Source: an uncultured SAR116 cluster alpha proteobacterium (GTDB lineage: Bacteria > Pseudomonadota > Alphaproteobacteria > Puniceispirillales > GCA-002684695). Taken from it: DNA of 64,000 nucleotides. Below the pieces are notes generated by a model. The model made no database searches. It was not told the DNA's origin and saw only the letters and a list, made by a program, of their open reading frames with translations. The stretch is taken from NCBI GenBank assembly GCA_902612965.1, contig CACMFN010000001.1:1-64000 (forward strand), written 5' to 3'. Shown piece after piece: positions 42,866 to 52,125 of this stretch (its first letter is position 1; every line of letters starts with the position of its first letter). The position numbers and the translations under genes are program-made.

Positions 42866-43444
42866 TTGCAAATTTCAATTATATCAGGTAGTAACAGAAA
42901 AAATTCGCAATCAATAAAGATATCACAAATTTATTTTGAAAAATTAAATCGTTTAGATGCATCTGTTAGTTTAATTAACTTGGAAAAAGAGAGGCTTCCT
43001 TATTGGGAAGATGACTATGAAGGCTACATTCCACCACACAAAGAAGCATTCAAAAATATTTCAATTAAATTACATGAATCTGAAGGTTTTGTTTTTGTGG
43101 TTCCTGAGTGGGGCGGTATGGTTCCGTCTCAGGTAAAAAATATTTTCTTATTAGCATCAAATAATGAGTTTGCTCATAAACCAGGATTAATAGTTACACT
43201 TTCTGAGTCATTAGGGGGCTCTTATCCCGTCGTAGAATTAAGATCATTTTCTTATAAAAATACTAAAATTTGTTGGATACCTGATCATGTTATAATTCGC
43301 AAAGTAAAAGAATTTGATCCCGATCAAGATCTGCGTTTGAATTCCAGACTGGATTATAGCTGTAAAATGCTTTTAGAATATTCAAAAGCTCTAGTGTCTG
43401 TAAGAAATACAGCTGATTTAAAAACTTTTAAAAATGGTATGTAA
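42866..43444 (+). CDS. NADPH-dependent FMN reductase family protein
   Basis: This 192-residue flavodoxin-like protein has the FMN loop SGSNRKNSQS near the N-terminus, and VPEWGGMVPSQVKN matches the middle signature of the family. The start is TTG at 42866 with AGGAG 6-7 nt upstream. It may reduce FMN or quinones. The C-terminal LEYSKALV helix is slightly longer than in the shortest members. Confidence 0.78.
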   Translation: MQISIISGSNRKNSQSIKISQIYFEKLNRLDASVSLINLEKERLPYWEDDYEGYIPPHKEAFKNISIKLHESEGFVFVVPEWGGMVPSQVKNIFLLASNNEFAHKPGLIVTLSESLGGSYPVVELRSFSYKNTKICWIPDHVIIRKVKEFDPDQDLRLNSRLDYSCKMLLEYSKALVSVRNTADLKTFKNGM

Positions 43445-43519
43445 TTAAATTTTTATTTTTACAATGAAAATCTTAATATCTCTTGTTGCTATTTTAATTG
43501 CAAAATAAGGAAGGAGTTC

Positions 43520-44794
43520 TTAGGACCATTCTATAGAACCTATGTTATCACAATTACTACATTTTATTGACCAAAAATCATAAGAAAAGCCACAAGAGCT
43601 ACATACCCAGGCTTGAGAAGGATTTGCTTCTAATGCTTTTTCAAGTTCTTGATTAGATTTAGTTTTGTCATTACTTTGATCAGCTAATCTGCTCATTAGT
43701 TGGTGGTAAGTTTTATTATGTTGTTCTGTAGAAATTTTACTAAGTTGATCATTTGCTTCACCTTTTAAGCCAGCTGAAATAGCTTCATCAGCTATAATAA
43801 GTCTTGCTTGTGAATTGGCATTATCTTCTGTAAGGTTAATTAAGTTTGCTATATTTACTGAAGCTCTCTCATTTTTCCAAATTAGTTTTAATGTTTGTGC
43901 AATCTCAGGGTGTGGTTTTATTTTCCAAACCTTTGAAAGGAGAGAGAGAGCTTTTCTTTGATTGTCTTTGCCAATAAAAATTTTAGATAGTGATATAACA
44001 GCTGGAATAAAATCTGTTTTTTCTCTAAGTGCTAATGCAAATGATTTTTCTGCCTCACTTAATTGATTTTCTTCTAGTTTTTTCATTCCAATTTTAGTAT
44101 GTAAAGCTGCTGCTAGACTTTGGGCTTTTTCTTCCTCAATTGAACCAATCCTTCGTCCCTTTTGAAGAACTTCTATAGCTTCTTCAAAGTGCTCTTTCTT
44201 TGCCTCCATCATTACAAGCAAAGAATTTAATTTTGGATTTCTAGGTTGTATAGAATTTGCTGCTCTAGCTCTTATTAGTGCTTCATCATGATCGTTATTT
44301 TCTATAGCAAGTCTCATTAATCCTAACTGGCCATGAAATTTTGTACTACTTCTATTTGCTAAATTATTAAAATATTTAACAGCTGCATTTTTATCACCTG
44401 ATAAATGAGCTGCATGAGCAGATAACATTTCCGTTAAATCTTTATTATCTAAAAGTCGTTGTGCCTGAGCTGCATATTTTTGGGTACTTTCAATATCTCC
44501 TGCGGAAGATGCTGCAAGACCATAAGCAAGGGCATTATAACCTGTTTTTTGTCTATTTTCCTTTACTAATTTACTAATATTTGTTGGAAGATTAATTATT
44601 AATTTCCACAAATTATGAAGCCATAGAATTATAATGATTAATAGTAAAAAACCTCCAAAAAGTATTGATGTTGGGATTTCCATTTTCCAACCGACCCAAA
44701 CAATTTGTGAGTTGCCTTCCTGATTTGCAATAAATGCGACAATTATACAAATTGATATTATTTTAAGGGACCACCAAATTAATCTAATTATCAT
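43520..44794 (-). CDS. hemY: HemY-like TPR membrane protein with C-terminal zinc ribbon
   Basis: This 424-residue protein has two TM helices (~8-24 and ~42-60), the HemY_N signature VWVGWKMEIPTS, then TPR repeats (~85-350). At the end is a zinc-ribbon-like CSSCG...CSNC (near 399-416). HemY of proteobacteria is attached to the heme operon with unclear role; here the order hemC-hemD-mitofilin-hemY is complete. The ATGA start overlaps the mitofilin-like gene stop. The zinc ribbon resembles the one in LapB, so a regulatory scaffold role is possible. Confidence 0.88.
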   Translation of the reverse strand: MIIRLIWWSLKIISICIIVAFIANQEGNSQIVWVGWKMEIPTSILFGGFLLLIIIILWLHNLWKLIINLPTNISKLVKENRQKTGYNALAYGLAASSAGDIESTQKYAAQAQRLLDNKDLTEMLSAHAAHLSGDKNAAVKYFNNLANRSSTKFHGQLGLMRLAIENNDHDEALIRARAANSIQPRNPKLNSLLVMMEAKKEHFEEAIEVLQKGRRIGSIEEEKAQSLAAALHTKIGMKKLEENQLSEAEKSFALALREKTDFIPAVISLSKIFIGKDNQRKALSLLSKVWKIKPHPEIAQTLKLIWKNERASVNIANLINLTEDNANSQARLIIADEAISAGLKGEANDQLSKISTEQHNKTYHQLMSRLADQSNDKTKSNQELEKALEANPSQAWVCSSCGFSYDFWSIKCSNCDNIGSIEWS

Positions 44795-45765
44795 TTAATG
44801 AAATTCCTATAATTATTTGTAATTGAATTAATTGAATTGTTTACAGAAATTCTTGAATTTACATTTTTAAACCAATCAAGTGCAGGCTTTTTCATCGTTG
44901 CTGGAAGATTTTCAAAGTTATCTACAACCTTATCTAAGTTTTCTTTATCTAAATAGTATTCAACATTGGATAAAAAATCATAGGGTTCATTACCATCAGA
45001 AATTTCTGACTTTCGTAACTTTATTGAACTTATTATCCAATTAATTTTATCATTTAGAAAACTTTTATTTTGTGAAGGTAAGTTTTGAAGAATAGATGGT
45101 AACAATACATTAAAGCTAAATTTTAATTCATCAAGTGTTGGTGGTGGAATATAGGCATAATTTTTTAAAACATCTAAATCTCTTGAGAAATGGTTTATAA
45201 AACTTTCATTATTATGTTCAAAAATAGCTTTAATTTCTTTACTCCAATTTTTATTTTTTTGAAAATTTAAATTTAAAGTTTCTAAAACTTGTTCCAAATC
45301 AGTTTCATGAATTTGTGTAGGATTTTTTGTTTCTTTATTAATATTTGGAGAATTATTAATTTTTACCTTTTGGTCTAAATCTTTAACTAAGCTATCAATC
45401 TTATTTTCTAGTTCTTTTAGTTGAGAAATTATTTTTTGATTATTCAATTCGGTTGTATTTTGCCGATCTTCTAGTTTAAGTGAAACATCTGTAAGTTGAG
45501 TTATTTTTTTTGAATATAAATTATTGATTTCGTTTGAGAGCTCTAAGTTATTTTTTCTTGAATTTTCTTTAATTTCATCAAAAATACTTTCCTTTAGTTC
45601 TAAAAGGAGTTCCTCATTATTATTGTTTTTAAAATTAATCCAGATATATGCAGAAAATCCGATAGAGCACAATAAAATAACAAATAATAAAAAGTTGAAA
45701 ATAAAAATGAAATTGTTGTTTTTATTTTTCTTATTTTCTAAAAGTTTTGGTTTCTCATCACTCAT
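44791..45765 (-). CDS. Mitofilin (Mic60)-like inner-membrane protein
   Basis: This 324-residue protein has a short cytoplasmic N-terminus, one TM (~19-38), a coiled coil (~45-130) with many Glu/Lys/Asn, and a C-terminal helical domain (~150-320) of mitofilin type. Position between hemD and hemY is the known location of alphaproteobacterial Mic60, which bends intracytoplasmic membranes and is ancestral to mitochondrial cristae protein. Primary sequence is diverged, so the call rests much on position and architecture. Confidence 0.75.
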   Translation of the reverse strand: MSDEKPKLLENKKNKNNNFIFIFNFLLFVILLCSIGFSAYIWINFKNNNNEELLLELKESIFDEIKENSRKNNLELSNEINNLYSKKITQLTDVSLKLEDRQNTTELNNQKIISQLKELENKIDSLVKDLDQKVKINNSPNINKETKNPTQIHETDLEQVLETLNLNFQKNKNWSKEIKAIFEHNNESFINHFSRDLDVLKNYAYIPPPTLDELKFSFNVLLPSILQNLPSQNKSFLNDKINWIISSIKLRKSEISDGNEPYDFLSNVEYYLDKENLDKVVDNFENLPATMKKPALDWFKNVNSRISVNNSINSITNNYRNFIK

Positions 45766-46481
45766 TATGAATTTTCTAAATTTTTATAAATTTCTAAACC
45801 TTTTGAAAGTACGGAAGCCCTTCTTTTCCTTCTTGAGATATAAACATTATCTAATTTTAGTTTTTTCAAATAATTAAAGATAGAATTATTTATCACAACA
45901 TAATTAATTTTATATATAGATTTAGTTAAATTTGATTTCTTTATCAATTCAATCCAAATTTTTGCGCTAATAAGGGAGAAAAATAGTATTACCGAAACTT
46001 TATTTTTTTTTATTAAATTAAGTGAATCACTGTCAATTGTATTTAAAGAAGATACTCTATAAAATGTTTTCTTAAATAAATGAAAATTATATTGTTTAAA
46101 TTTCTTTTCAATCAAATCATTTTTTTGATTATTAGATGGCCACAAAATACTTGATCCATTTTTTAAAACGCTTTTTATTAGAGAAATTAGGTGCAAAGCA
46201 TCAGAGTTTCCTATGATTAAGTTTGTTGCTCCAAAAGATCTAGCAATTTTTGCAGTGGAGCTTCCAACGCAGAATATTGGAATATTTTTATCTTTTAAAT
46301 TTTTAACTATATGAGCAGCATGTCTACTAGTAAGAAATATTCCGTCAAAATTAAAATTAATATGTGGATTTTCCTTTTTAATTTTCATTGAAGGAGATGC
46401 TATAGCATTTACACCTCTTTTATTGAGAATTCTACAATCATTTAAAGCATCTTCGATAGGACGAGTAGTTATTAAATACAT
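45765..46481 (-). CDS. hemD: Uroporphyrinogen-III synthase
   Basis: This 238-residue two-domain protein cyclises hydroxymethylbilane. The family is poorly conserved, but ITTRPIEDA at the N-terminus and ILFFSLISAKIWIELI near the end fit. Its position just after hemC (8 bp) makes the call firm. The stop TAA overlaps the ATG of the mitofilin-like gene by one base. Confidence 0.88.
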   Translation of the reverse strand: MYLITTRPIEDALNDCRILNKRGVNAIASPSMKIKKENPHINFNFDGIFLTSRHAAHIVKNLKDKNIPIFCVGSSTAKIARSFGATNLIIGNSDALHLISLIKSVLKNGSSILWPSNNQKNDLIEKKFKQYNFHLFKKTFYRVSSLNTIDSDSLNLIKKNKVSVILFFSLISAKIWIELIKKSNLTKSIYKINYVVINNSIFNYLKKLKLDNVYISRRKRRASVLSKGLEIYKNLENS

Positions 46482-46489
46482 TTAAAAAA

Positions 46490-47377
46490 TTATTTCATTT
46501 GATTTATAATTTTGAAAGCTAAATCTTTACCTAGTTTTTCTGCATCTTTGTAAAATCCAGAAATATTGTTTTTAGTGATTAAAACTCCATCTGGGGTAGC
46601 CAATGCACCATAAAGCTCTAATATTTCATTAGAAATTTTTGCAGAAGCTCCTATAGGCGAGCTACAAGTCCCGTTTAAATTAAACACGAAAGATCTTTCA
46701 GCTAAAGTTTCATATTTTGTCTGCTCATGATTTAAAGGTCTTATTAAGTTAAGTATTTGTTTATTATTAGATCTACATTGTACAGCAATAGCTCCCTGTC
46801 CTGCACTTGGAAGCATAATGCTTTCATCAAATTCTGCATATTTGGTCTTTAAGTCTAATCTCTCAACACCAGCTTGAGCTAAGACAATTCCATCAAATTT
46901 ACCACTGTTATATTTATTGATTCTTGTATTTATATTTCCCCTTAATATTGAAATATTTAAGTCAGGCCTCTCTGATAAAATAAAAGCTTTTCTTCTGACA
47001 GAGGATGTTCCTAATTTTGCATTTTTAGGAAGTTCATAAATAGATTTATATTTACTTATTAAAATGTCTTTTCTAGACCCTCGTTGTAAAAAAGCTGCTA
47101 TTTCAAGCCCCTTAGTTTCGTTCCATTCCATATCTTTTAATGAGTGGACAGCAATGTCCGCTACGTTATCGATTAAAGCCTGTTCCAGTTTTTTTATGAA
47201 TAAACCCTTTCCTCCAATTTCTTGGAGACTTTTATCTTGTATCTCATCACCTTTAGATACGATTTTGATAATTTTAGTTTTTAAAGATGGTAATTTCTCA
47301 ATAAGAATTTCACACTGCTTAATAGCTAGTGGTGAAGACCTAGTAGCTATTCTAATTTCACTATTAAATGAATACAT
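46490..47377 (-). CDS. hemC: Hydroxymethylbilane synthase (porphobilinogen deaminase)
   Basis: This 295-residue enzyme joins four porphobilinogens. RIATRSSPLAIKQ and SKGDEIQDKSL are N-terminal signatures, and AVHSLKDM contains a key catalytic Asp/Lys region. LGTSSVRRKA and LNGTCSSPIGA (Cys attaches the dipyrromethane cofactor) are also present. It starts the minus-strand hem operon and is divergent from tsaD. Confidence 0.97.
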   Translation of the reverse strand: MYSFNSEIRIATRSSPLAIKQCEILIEKLPSLKTKIIKIVSKGDEIQDKSLQEIGGKGLFIKKLEQALIDNVADIAVHSLKDMEWNETKGLEIAAFLQRGSRKDILISKYKSIYELPKNAKLGTSSVRRKAFILSERPDLNISILRGNINTRINKYNSGKFDGIVLAQAGVERLDLKTKYAEFDESIMLPSAGQGAIAVQCRSNNKQILNLIRPLNHEQTKYETLAERSFVFNLNGTCSSPIGASAKISNEILELYGALATPDGVLITKNNISGFYKDAEKLGKDLAFKIINQMK

Positions 47378-47488
47378 TTTGAAAATTAATTCTAATTACC
47401 AATTAATAAGTTAATGTAGTTTTTTTATTTTTAATTATAGTTTAACATGAACTATTTAGTAAAACATACACCTATAATTACCAAAACT

Positions 47489-48583
47489 ATGAATAATATT
47501 CTAAATAAAAATATTAATGTTTTAGGAATTGAAACAACTTGCGATGAAACTGCAGCTGCAATTGTTTCATTAAATGAAAAAGGTGAAAGTAATTTACTTT
47601 CAAATATAGTTCATAGCCAATATAATGAGCATTCAAAGTTTGGTGGTATTGTCCCAGAAGTTGCTGCAAGATCTCATCTTAAGAATATTTCATTTATAGT
47701 TGAAGAGGCCATTAAACAAGCAAATATTTCCAATGAAGAAGTTAACGCTGTTTCTGTTAGTTGTGGTCCAGGACTAATAGGTGGCTTATTAGTAGGTTCT
47801 ATGTTTGGCAAGGCCTATAGCCTAAGCAAGTCAATTCCATTTATCCCAATAAATCATCTAGAAGCACATATTTTATCACCTAGACTTTTTCAAAATATTG
47901 ATTTTCCTTATTTGGCTCTATTAGTTTCTGGAGGCCATACCCAATTACTATATGTAGAAGATTTAGATAAAATTAGCAGAATTGGAACTACATTAGATGA
48001 TTCTGTAGGCGAGGCATTTGATAAAGCTTCAATAATTTTAGACTTAGGTTGGCCTGGTGGGAAAAATATTGAGAAAGCTGCTGAGAATGGAGATCCACAA
48101 AGCTACAACCTACCAAGACCAATGATTAAAAGAAATAATGCTGATTTTTCTCTTTCAGGTTTAAAAACTGCACTTTTTAGAATAGCTGAAAAAGAAACTT
48201 TAAATAAAAAAGTTAGAAGTAATCTCGCAGCCTCATTTCAGTCTGCTGCAACAGATGTTATAGAGGACAGATGCTTTAACGCTTTTAAAATAATCAAAAA
48301 AATCAACAATAATTGTAAAAATTTTGTTGTTGTGGGCGGTGTGGCAGCTAATAAAGTTATTCGTAAAAGACTAACAAATCTATCTAAAATGAAAAATTTT
48401 TCACCATACTTTCCTCCTGTTGAAATTTGTACAGATAACGGAGCAATGATTGCTTGGAATGGTATAGAAAAAATTCTTAAATACGGAATTTCAAATATTA
48501 ATGATCCTGATTTTGAACCTCGAACAAGGTGGCCGCTTGATCCAATGGCTAAACCAATTAGAAATGCAAAAGAACCAAGATAA
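47489..48583 (+). CDS. tsaD: tRNA N6-adenosine threonylcarbamoyltransferase subunit
   Basis: TsaD transfers threonylcarbamoyl to A37 of ANN-decoding tRNAs with TsaB and TsaE. IETTCDETAAAIV is the N-terminal signature, NHLEAHILSP has the His-x-Glu-x-His metal pair, and SGGHTQLLY is the next conserved segment. The start at ATG 47489 (MNNILNKNINVLGIETT) gives a typical ~364-residue protein; the ORF can extend to 47447. It is divergent from hemC across a ~70-110-bp gap. Confidence 0.96.
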   Translation: MNNILNKNINVLGIETTCDETAAAIVSLNEKGESNLLSNIVHSQYNEHSKFGGIVPEVAARSHLKNISFIVEEAIKQANISNEEVNAVSVSCGPGLIGGLLVGSMFGKAYSLSKSIPFIPINHLEAHILSPRLFQNIDFPYLALLVSGGHTQLLYVEDLDKISRIGTTLDDSVGEAFDKASIILDLGWPGGKNIEKAAENGDPQSYNLPRPMIKRNNADFSLSGLKTALFRIAEKETLNKKVRSNLAASFQSAATDVIEDRCFNAFKIIKKINNNCKNFVVVGGVAANKVIRKRLTNLSKMKNFSPYFPPVEICTDNGAMIAWNGIEKILKYGISNINDPDFEPRTRWPLDPMAKPIRNAKEPR

Positions 48584-48645
48584 AAATTATAGTTTAATTC
48601 TTAATAATTGATATAGTAGTATAAAATTTTTTTGTGGTAATTAAA

Positions 48646-49065
48646 ATGGCTTATTGGCTATTAAAATCTGAACCTGGCACTTGGTCTTGGGATGATCAAT
48701 TAAAAAAAGGTGATGAAGGTGAGGGTTGGGATGGTGTAAGGAACTATCAAGCTTCAAATAATATGAAGAAAATGGAGATTGGTGATCTAGCTTTTTTTTA
48801 TCATTCCGTAAATGAGAAGAGTATTGTAGGAATTGTTTCAATAATAGAGAAATATCAAGATGACCCAACTGACAAAACTGGACGTTTTGGAATGGTAGTT
48901 GTAAAGGCTGTTAAATCTTTTACTAAGTCAGTTTCATTATCTGAAATTAAATCTAATCAAAAATTGCAAGGGATTTCACTGATAAAGCAATCAAGACTTT
49001 CAGTTATGCCAATTACAAAAGAACATTGGGACATTATATTAGAAATGGGTGAAACGTCGATCTAA
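48646..49065 (+). CDS. EVE domain protein
   Basis: This ~139-residue single EVE/PUA-like protein begins MAYWLLKSEPGTWSWDDQ. GVRNYQASNNMKKMEIGDLAFFYHS and GIVSI are classic. EVE domains bind modified bases in DNA or RNA, so a role in sensing nucleic-acid modification is likely. ATG 48646 is better than GTG 48634 because the conserved protein starts MAYWL. The stop overlaps the convergent LAB_N gene. Confidence 0.92.
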   Translation: MAYWLLKSEPGTWSWDDQLKKGDEGEGWDGVRNYQASNNMKKMEIGDLAFFYHSVNEKSIVGIVSIIEKYQDDPTDKTGRFGMVVVKAVKSFTKSVSLSEIKSNQKLQGISLIKQSRLSVMPITKEHWDIILEMGETSI

Positions 49066-49439
49066 GCTCCATTTGTTTTTTTCTCTTTGAAAATAAGATA
49101 TAAATTTCTAAGATAGATAAATAATCCAAGTCCTTGGCCGCAAATAAATACAGGGTCTTCCCTCCAAATTGCATATATAAGCATTACAGCACCTCCTCCA
49201 ACTGAACAGTACCAAAATCCGATGGGTATAATACTTCTTCCTACGCTCTCTGAAGAAATCCATTGAATAATAAATCTGCTTGCAAATAAGGCTTGACCGC
49301 CAAAACCAACAATCAACATGATGACTTCAGGCCTTTCAGTTAGATACGTTGTGGTGAATGGCAAAAGCAAAATTATAAAACTAGCCAACTTCTGACTTCC
49401 TATAGTTATTAAGTCTGATAAATACGAGATCATATTCAA
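49062..49439 (-). CDS. Lipid A biosynthesis N-terminal (LAB_N) domain protein
   Basis: This 125-residue membrane protein has about three TM helices. GFGGQALFASRFIIQWISSE and SVGRSIIPIGFWYCSVGG are the LAB_N signatures, a domain linked to lipid A or envelope sugar export. It is the third gene of the minus-strand set GT39-GT2-LAB_N, in the usual gene order, with GT2 just 3 bp upstream. Function is presumed flippase-like or accessory. Confidence 0.85.
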   Translation of the reverse strand: MNMISYLSDLITIGSQKLASFIILLLPFTTTYLTERPEVIMLIVGFGGQALFASRFIIQWISSESVGRSIIPIGFWYCSVGGGAVMLIYAIWREDPVFICGQGLGLFIYLRNLYLIFKEKKTNGA

Positions 49440-49442
49440 TTA

Positions 49443-50186
49443 TTATTTTGTTTCTTCAAAAAAAGTAATGTCTTTAGGGGTTCTTTTTAAAACCCACAAT
49501 ACACCCAAAACGTCTATAATGCCTACCATAGCTCTTCCTAAGTTAGAATATTTTGATTTCCCTTTAACTCTTTCCCGATGGTTAACGTTAACTCCTATTA
49601 CATCAGCATTATATCTCAATGCTAAAATAGTGAAAAAACGATGCATATGATTAAAAAAAGGAAGAGAAGAATATAATTCTTTACTAAATACTCTTATTCC
49701 ACATCCTGAGTCTGGGTGTGTGTCAGAAAATAAAATTCTTCTAATGTATCTCGCAAAAATAGATGCAATCTTTTTGCTTAAAGTGTCTTTTCTTTTATAT
49801 CTAATTCCGGCAACCAAAGTTAATTTACTATTACTTTTAAAATAAGCTTTAATCATTGCAGGTAAATCACTTGGGTCATTTTGTCCATCACCATCAAGTG
49901 TAGCAATTAAATCACAATTCGATTTTAAAATACCAGATCTCATTGCAATTGACTGTCCATAACATTTTTTATGAACTATCAATCTTACTTGTTTCAAATT
50001 ATTTAAAGCTAAAACTGAATTTCTAGTGTTGTCTTTACTGCCATCATCAACAAAAATTATTTCATGTGAAAAATTCTCTAGTGCTTTATCAATTTCATAA
50101 GCTAACTCTTTTATATTCTGTTCTTCATTCAATACCGGTATAACTACAGAAAGCTCTAATTTTTTTGTTTTGGTTTTCATAAACAA
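49443..50186 (-). CDS. Glycosyltransferase family 2 (polyprenyl-phosphate sugar transferase-like)
   Basis: This 247-residue GT-A fold protein has VVIPVLNEEQNI near the N-terminus, FVDDGSKDNT (first Asp pair) and ATLDGDGQNDPSDLP (DxD-type). SGCGIRVFS is the acceptor loop. It resembles DPM1/ArnC-like enzymes that charge undecaprenyl phosphate with a sugar, but it lacks the two C-terminal TM segments of ArnC. The partner would be the GT39 enzyme upstream, which could use the lipid-linked sugar. Confidence 0.87.
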   Translation of the reverse strand: MFMKTKTKKLELSVVIPVLNEEQNIKELAYEIDKALENFSHEIIFVDDGSKDNTRNSVLALNNLKQVRLIVHKKCYGQSIAMRSGILKSNCDLIATLDGDGQNDPSDLPAMIKAYFKSNSKLTLVAGIRYKRKDTLSKKIASIFARYIRRILFSDTHPDSGCGIRVFSKELYSSLPFFNHMHRFFTILALRYNADVIGVNVNHRERVKGKSKYSNLGRAMVGIIDVLGVLWVLKRTPKDITFFEETK

Positions 50187-50250
50187 GCTAATAATTTATT
50201 TTATATTTCATAAACTTCATTCAAATAAACCGCAAGTTAAGTATTATAAT

Positions 50251-52038
50251 CTATTTATTTAAAATAGGCTTTATAACATTTATTTTAACTTTTTCTCCCT
50301 TAGCTAAATTATAACCTGAGAAACTTTTCAAATTCAAAAACTCACGATTAAAACTTTCCATTATTTTTTTAACCTCCTGCATCGCTTTTTCCTCAACTAT
50401 AGCAATTGTATTATCTCCTTCAATTAAAACAATTGCTGTTTCTTCAGGTCTAAGTAATAAAGTATCTCTTCCAAGAGCAAACACAAGAGACGGTTCATGA
50501 TAACCTGTAGCAACAATAGTGTCAGGTTTAATATCAAAACTTTCAATAAAACTCTCAATTTTTGAAGTAACATGAATTCTGTCAAGATTTGGAAAAATCA
50601 TTGAAAAAAAAACGATGTTTGATAAACCAGCTAAAATGGCCATTAAATACAAAGGAGCAAGCTTTTGTCGTGATAAGTTAAAAAAATAAGTGTTGCCGGC
50701 AGTTATTGAGGCAAGAATTAGAACTGAAAATAAAATAGCATAAAAAATATTAAAAATATTTGAAGAAAAAATGAATGTGAAATAGATAATAGCTAAACCT
50801 AAAATTATACTAAATATGAAAACAAAAATTCTAAAAACTATGCTTAGTTTATTATATATATCTCTTCCACTAGGTGGTGAAGACATTCCTAAATAAACTA
50901 GTAATAGTATTCCGGGGTAAATCGGTAATATATAGTGTGGTAATTTTGTTGGTGTTAATTCTAAAATAAACCAAAATGGTAATATCCAAGATATCAAAAA
51001 TCTTATAAAACGATGATGTTTCCAATCAAAAAGGGCTCTTGCGGCATATGGAACAAACAAAACAATTGGCCATAATGTTAAAAATAAAAGCAATATATAA
51101 GTACCAAAAGGCCCCCAATGATTTTCTTGCCCACTCTTGATTTTATTAATAAAGTCACCTTTAATTGCATTTAAAATTAATGAGCCATCTGTTGCTTTCC
51201 ATGCTAAATAAACCCATGGTATTGTAGTAACAAAAATGATCAAAAGTCCCTGATGCCATAAGAATAAACGCACCCACGAAAGGTTCCATTCCTTTTCTAC
51301 AAATCTATCAAGAAGGACTACACTTATAAATGTAAGAAAAAAAAGAAGTGGAGAGATAGGTCCCTTAATAAGAATACCTAATGCTAAAATAAACCAAAAC
51401 AATCTTACTAGCCATGCATGATCATTATGTTTGTAAATATTCCAGCTTTCTTTGCCATAATTATATATTTTCCAGAAAATAAGTTGTTGTATAGTGCATA
51501 GCATTAAAAGAATACTGTCTGTTTTTGCTTGTTTAATTTCTATAGCAAAACCAAAAATTATTGATAGCAATATGCTCGTAAGCAATGAATAATTAATAGC
51601 TGTTGAGAAAGCTACATCAAAATACCTGTATGCAATATTATAAACAAAAGCACTAAAAACTAACGTTAAAGTTATGAAAGCAATAACGTTGGGTATACGA
51701 TATGAAGTTATACTTTCTTTTCCAAAAATATAAGCACTCAACGATTGAACCCAGTATATTCCAATTGGTTTTTTTTCTCTTAATTCATCTTGGAATTTAA
51801 TAACAACATAGTTCTGATCCTCCAACATTTGCTTACTAGCTTGTGAAAATCTTGCTTCATCTCTATCTAATGGAGGGATAGACTTTATACCAGGCAAAAG
51901 AAAACAAATTACTAAAAATGAAACAATTAGATATTTTAAATACATTGGAAGCTTTTCAACAAAGTCTCCAAATCCATCAGTAAAAACTATTAATTTTGAA
52001 TTAATAATAGATAATATTGGAAAATTAAATTTATGCAT
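50251..52038 (-). CDS. ArnT/PMT-type (GT39/GT83) membrane glycosyltransferase
   Basis: This 595-residue protein has about twelve TM helices. PPLDRDEARFSQASKQMLE near residue 55 is the acidic first loop characteristic of ArnT (DExRYA). FQDELREKKPIGIYWVQ is the next conserved block. ArnT-like enzymes move a sugar from polyprenyl phosphate to lipid A in the periplasm. The C-terminus (~470-595) is a soluble domain. It is the first gene of the cluster with GT2 and LAB_N. Confidence 0.87.
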   Translation of the reverse strand: MHKFNFPILSIINSKLIVFTDGFGDFVEKLPMYLKYLIVSFLVICFLLPGIKSIPPLDRDEARFSQASKQMLEDQNYVVIKFQDELREKKPIGIYWVQSLSAYIFGKESITSYRIPNVIAFITLTLVFSAFVYNIAYRYFDVAFSTAINYSLLTSILLSIIFGFAIEIKQAKTDSILLMLCTIQQLIFWKIYNYGKESWNIYKHNDHAWLVRLFWFILALGILIKGPISPLLFFLTFISVVLLDRFVEKEWNLSWVRLFLWHQGLLIIFVTTIPWVYLAWKATDGSLILNAIKGDFINKIKSGQENHWGPFGTYILLLFLTLWPIVLFVPYAARALFDWKHHRFIRFLISWILPFWFILELTPTKLPHYILPIYPGILLLVYLGMSSPPSGRDIYNKLSIVFRIFVFIFSIILGLAIIYFTFIFSSNIFNIFYAILFSVLILASITAGNTYFFNLSRQKLAPLYLMAILAGLSNIVFFSMIFPNLDRIHVTSKIESFIESFDIKPDTIVATGYHEPSLVFALGRDTLLLRPEETAIVLIEGDNTIAIVEEKAMQEVKKIMESFNREFLNLKSFSGYNLAKGEKVKINVIKPILNK

Positions 52039-52125
52039 GAAAACTATTGATAGGAATTATAATTGTTTTTAGGAAATAGCTTAAGATAATAACTTAATTC
52101 TTTCAATTGAACTTTGTTAAAGAAA

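Noticed and set aside
43463-43507. 14-residue hydrophobic mini-ORF (MKILISLVAILIAK)
   Set aside because: Too short to support, no clear ribosome site, and located between convergent genes.
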